From CAYSCX01 sp964429575 (GTDB lineage: Bacteria > Desulfobacterota > Binatia > Binatales > Binataceae), in the NCBI GenBank assembly GCA_964429575.1, contig CAYSCX010000014.1, positions 1 to 64,000 on the forward strand: a stretch of DNA of 64,000 nt, read 5' to 3'. Under the pieces are notes generated by a model. The model saw only the letters and a list, made by a program, of their open reading frames with translations, was not told the DNA's origin and made no database searches. The position numbers and the translations under genes were made by a program. Below, in pieces: positions 62,973-64,000 of this stretch (its first letter is position 1; each line of letters opens with the position of its first letter).

Positions 62973-63171
62973 CGGAAGCGGGGAGAGTGGGCGCACAGGC
63001 GTGTGTCGTTTTGACGGCAGGGACGCGTGACCTGACCCCCGACCCCTTTCCTGTCAAATAGCGAGCGGCGGGATTTCGCAGACGCGTCGCGATGCACTGG
63101 CGCACGAGTTGAGATTCGTGCGATAGGGTCCACCATAAGCGCCACCGGAGGCGCAAGTGACGGAGGGAATT

Positions 63172-63948
63172 ATGGCGTACGACAGACTCAAGGGCCGCGT
63201 GGCGATCGTGACCGGCGGCGCGTCGGGAATCGGCAAGGCGACGTCGGAACTGTTCGCGGCGGAAGGCGCGAAAGTAGTTATCGGAGATCTCGAATCGAGC
63301 GCGGGCGCCGAGGTCGCGAAGGCGATCGACGGAATTTTCATCGCTACCGACACCGCGCAGGCGAAGTCGGTCGAGAACCTGGTCAAGCAGACCTGCGAGC
63401 GCTTCCGCCGGCTCGATGTGATGTACAACAACGCCGGCATCGGAATTTCGTCGCCGCTCATCGCGACCACGGAAGACGATTATCACCGCACGATCAGGAT
63501 CGATCTCGACGGCGTCTATTGGGGCCTCAAGTTCGGCGGCAAGGTGATGGTCGAGCAGGGACGCGGCGCGATCATCAATACCGCATCGGTGGCCGGATTG
63601 ATCGGCTCGGTCGGGCTGTCGGCATACAACGCGGCCAAGCACGGGGTGGTGGGATTGACCAAGGTGGCGGCGCTGGAGTTCGCGCCGGCGGGCGTGCGCG
63701 TCAACTGCGTGTGCCCGGGGGTAATCGAGACTCCACTGGTGACGAACGTGTTCGGTCAGATTGAAGGATGGCGCAAGATCACCGCGAAGATGCATCCGAT
63801 CGGGCGCATCGGGCAGCCCAAGGAAGTCGCGCATGCAGTGCTGTTCCTCGCATCCGACGAGGCGTCGTTCATCACCGGTCACGCGCTCGCGGTGGACGGC
63901 GGGATCATGGCGGGCCTGGGCGGAGGCGATCCGTTCAGCGGGAATTGA
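63172..63948 (+). CDS. Short-chain dehydrogenase/reductase
   Basis: 258 residues from ATG 63172 with GGAGGG upstream (63157 is an in-frame alternative). Classical SDR: TGGASGIGKATSELFAAEGA, Asp in IGDLES after strand 2 (NAD preference), NNAG, NTASVAG with catalytic Ser, and YNAAK. The C-terminus reads FITGHALAVDGGIMAG. Substrate unknown. It is downstream of a repeat-rich gap and not obviously linked to a neighbour within the window. Confidence 0.93.
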   Translation: MAYDRLKGRVAIVTGGASGIGKATSELFAAEGAKVVIGDLESSAGAEVAKAIDGIFIATDTAQAKSVENLVKQTCERFRRLDVMYNNAGIGISSPLIATTEDDYHRTIRIDLDGVYWGLKFGGKVMVEQGRGAIINTASVAGLIGSVGLSAYNAAKHGVVGLTKVAALEFAPAGVRVNCVCPGVIETPLVTNVFGQIEGWRKITAKMHPIGRIGQPKEVAHAVLFLASDEASFITGHALAVDGGIMAGLGGGDPFSGN

Positions 63949-64000
63949 GGGGGCAGGGTCGCGATGCGCGCGCGCCCTCTCCCGCTCGCACGGCTTTTTT

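Larger units (their letters stand above)
62704..63171. other. Intergenic region after the IS
   Basis: No gene. It contains the end of repeat B, repeat E copy 2, family D copies 5 and 6, and family C copy 4, plus a decayed fifth C-like phrase (CCTGACCCCCGACCCC at 63032). The SDR promoter should lie near 63060-63150. Confidence 0.65.

Overview
This is a GC-rich chromosomal segment from a Gram-negative bacterium. An LpxL-type lipid A acyltransferase, lipoprotein and periplasmic-type proteins, and a plant/cyanobacterial-type glutathione reductase point that way. The order rpsF-rpsR-DUF2232-rplI, the split purS-purQ-purL set, and the density of acyl-CoA dehydrogenases, MaoC-like hydratases, SDRs and epoxide-hydrolase-type alpha/beta hydrolases resemble uncultured deltaproteobacterial lineages such as Candidatus Binatota. 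That placement is inference; a marker-gene tree (NusA, IF-2, PNPase) would settle it. I saw no rRNA, tRNA or CRISPR array.

Layout. 1-4.2 kb: the end of a CPBP-type protease, a lipid A acyltransferase, glgC and a small zinc-ribbon protein. 4.2-7.3 kb: GST and the ribosomal operon rpsF-rpsR-DUF2232-rplI (minus strand). 7.4-12.5 kb: a cyclase-family hydrolase, a long repeat-filled stretch around an unrecognised AT-richer gene, and an ECF sigma/anti-sigma pair. 12.5-19.5 kb: a purine operon purB-purC-purS-purQ-purL-purF with overlapping genes. 20-33.2 kb: the translation/RNA cluster rimP-nusA-ylxR-infB-DUF503-rbfA / truB / rpsO-pnp-M16 peptidase-dut, interrupted by two opposite-strand genes (ndh and a cupredoxin). 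33.4-43.4 kb: an ArsR-AHSA1 fusion regulator, a BAAT-like hydrolase, acetyl-CoA synthetase with a GH57 enzyme, then a paired hydratase, acyl-CoA dehydrogenase and SDR. 43.5-50.2 kb: pfkA, a lipoprotein, a PKD protein, an SDR and two hydrolases between copies of a dispersed repeat. 50.3-54.1 kb: a 1271-residue fusion protein. 54.2-60.1 kb: an ABC-F ATPase, glutathione reductase, an epoxide hydrolase and an acyl-CoA dehydrogenase. 60.6-62.7 kb: a complete IS1595-family insertion sequence with a passenger gene. 63.2-63.9 kb: an SDR.

The housekeeping operons are conventional. Three things stand out. First, the 1271-residue protein at 50.3-54.1 kb appears to join a restriction-endonuclease-like N-terminus, many TPR-like repeats, a GreA/GreB-C-like domain and a PIN-like nuclease domain with its acidic residues present. 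It is the best candidate here for an undescribed nucleic-acid-targeting or defence-type effector. Second, the gaps between genes hold at least five families of dispersed palindromic repeats, some showing compensatory stem changes and some supplying the stop codons of neighbouring genes. Third, the IS1595 element sits exactly inside one of those repeat hairpins, with an 8-bp target duplication that is itself a palindrome.

Metabolically the window links sugar storage (glgC, GH57, pfkA), acetate activation (acs) and CoA-thioester oxidation (two acyl-CoA dehydrogenases, two hydratase-fold proteins, three SDRs), with glutathione (gor, GST) and epoxide/ester hydrolysis alongside.
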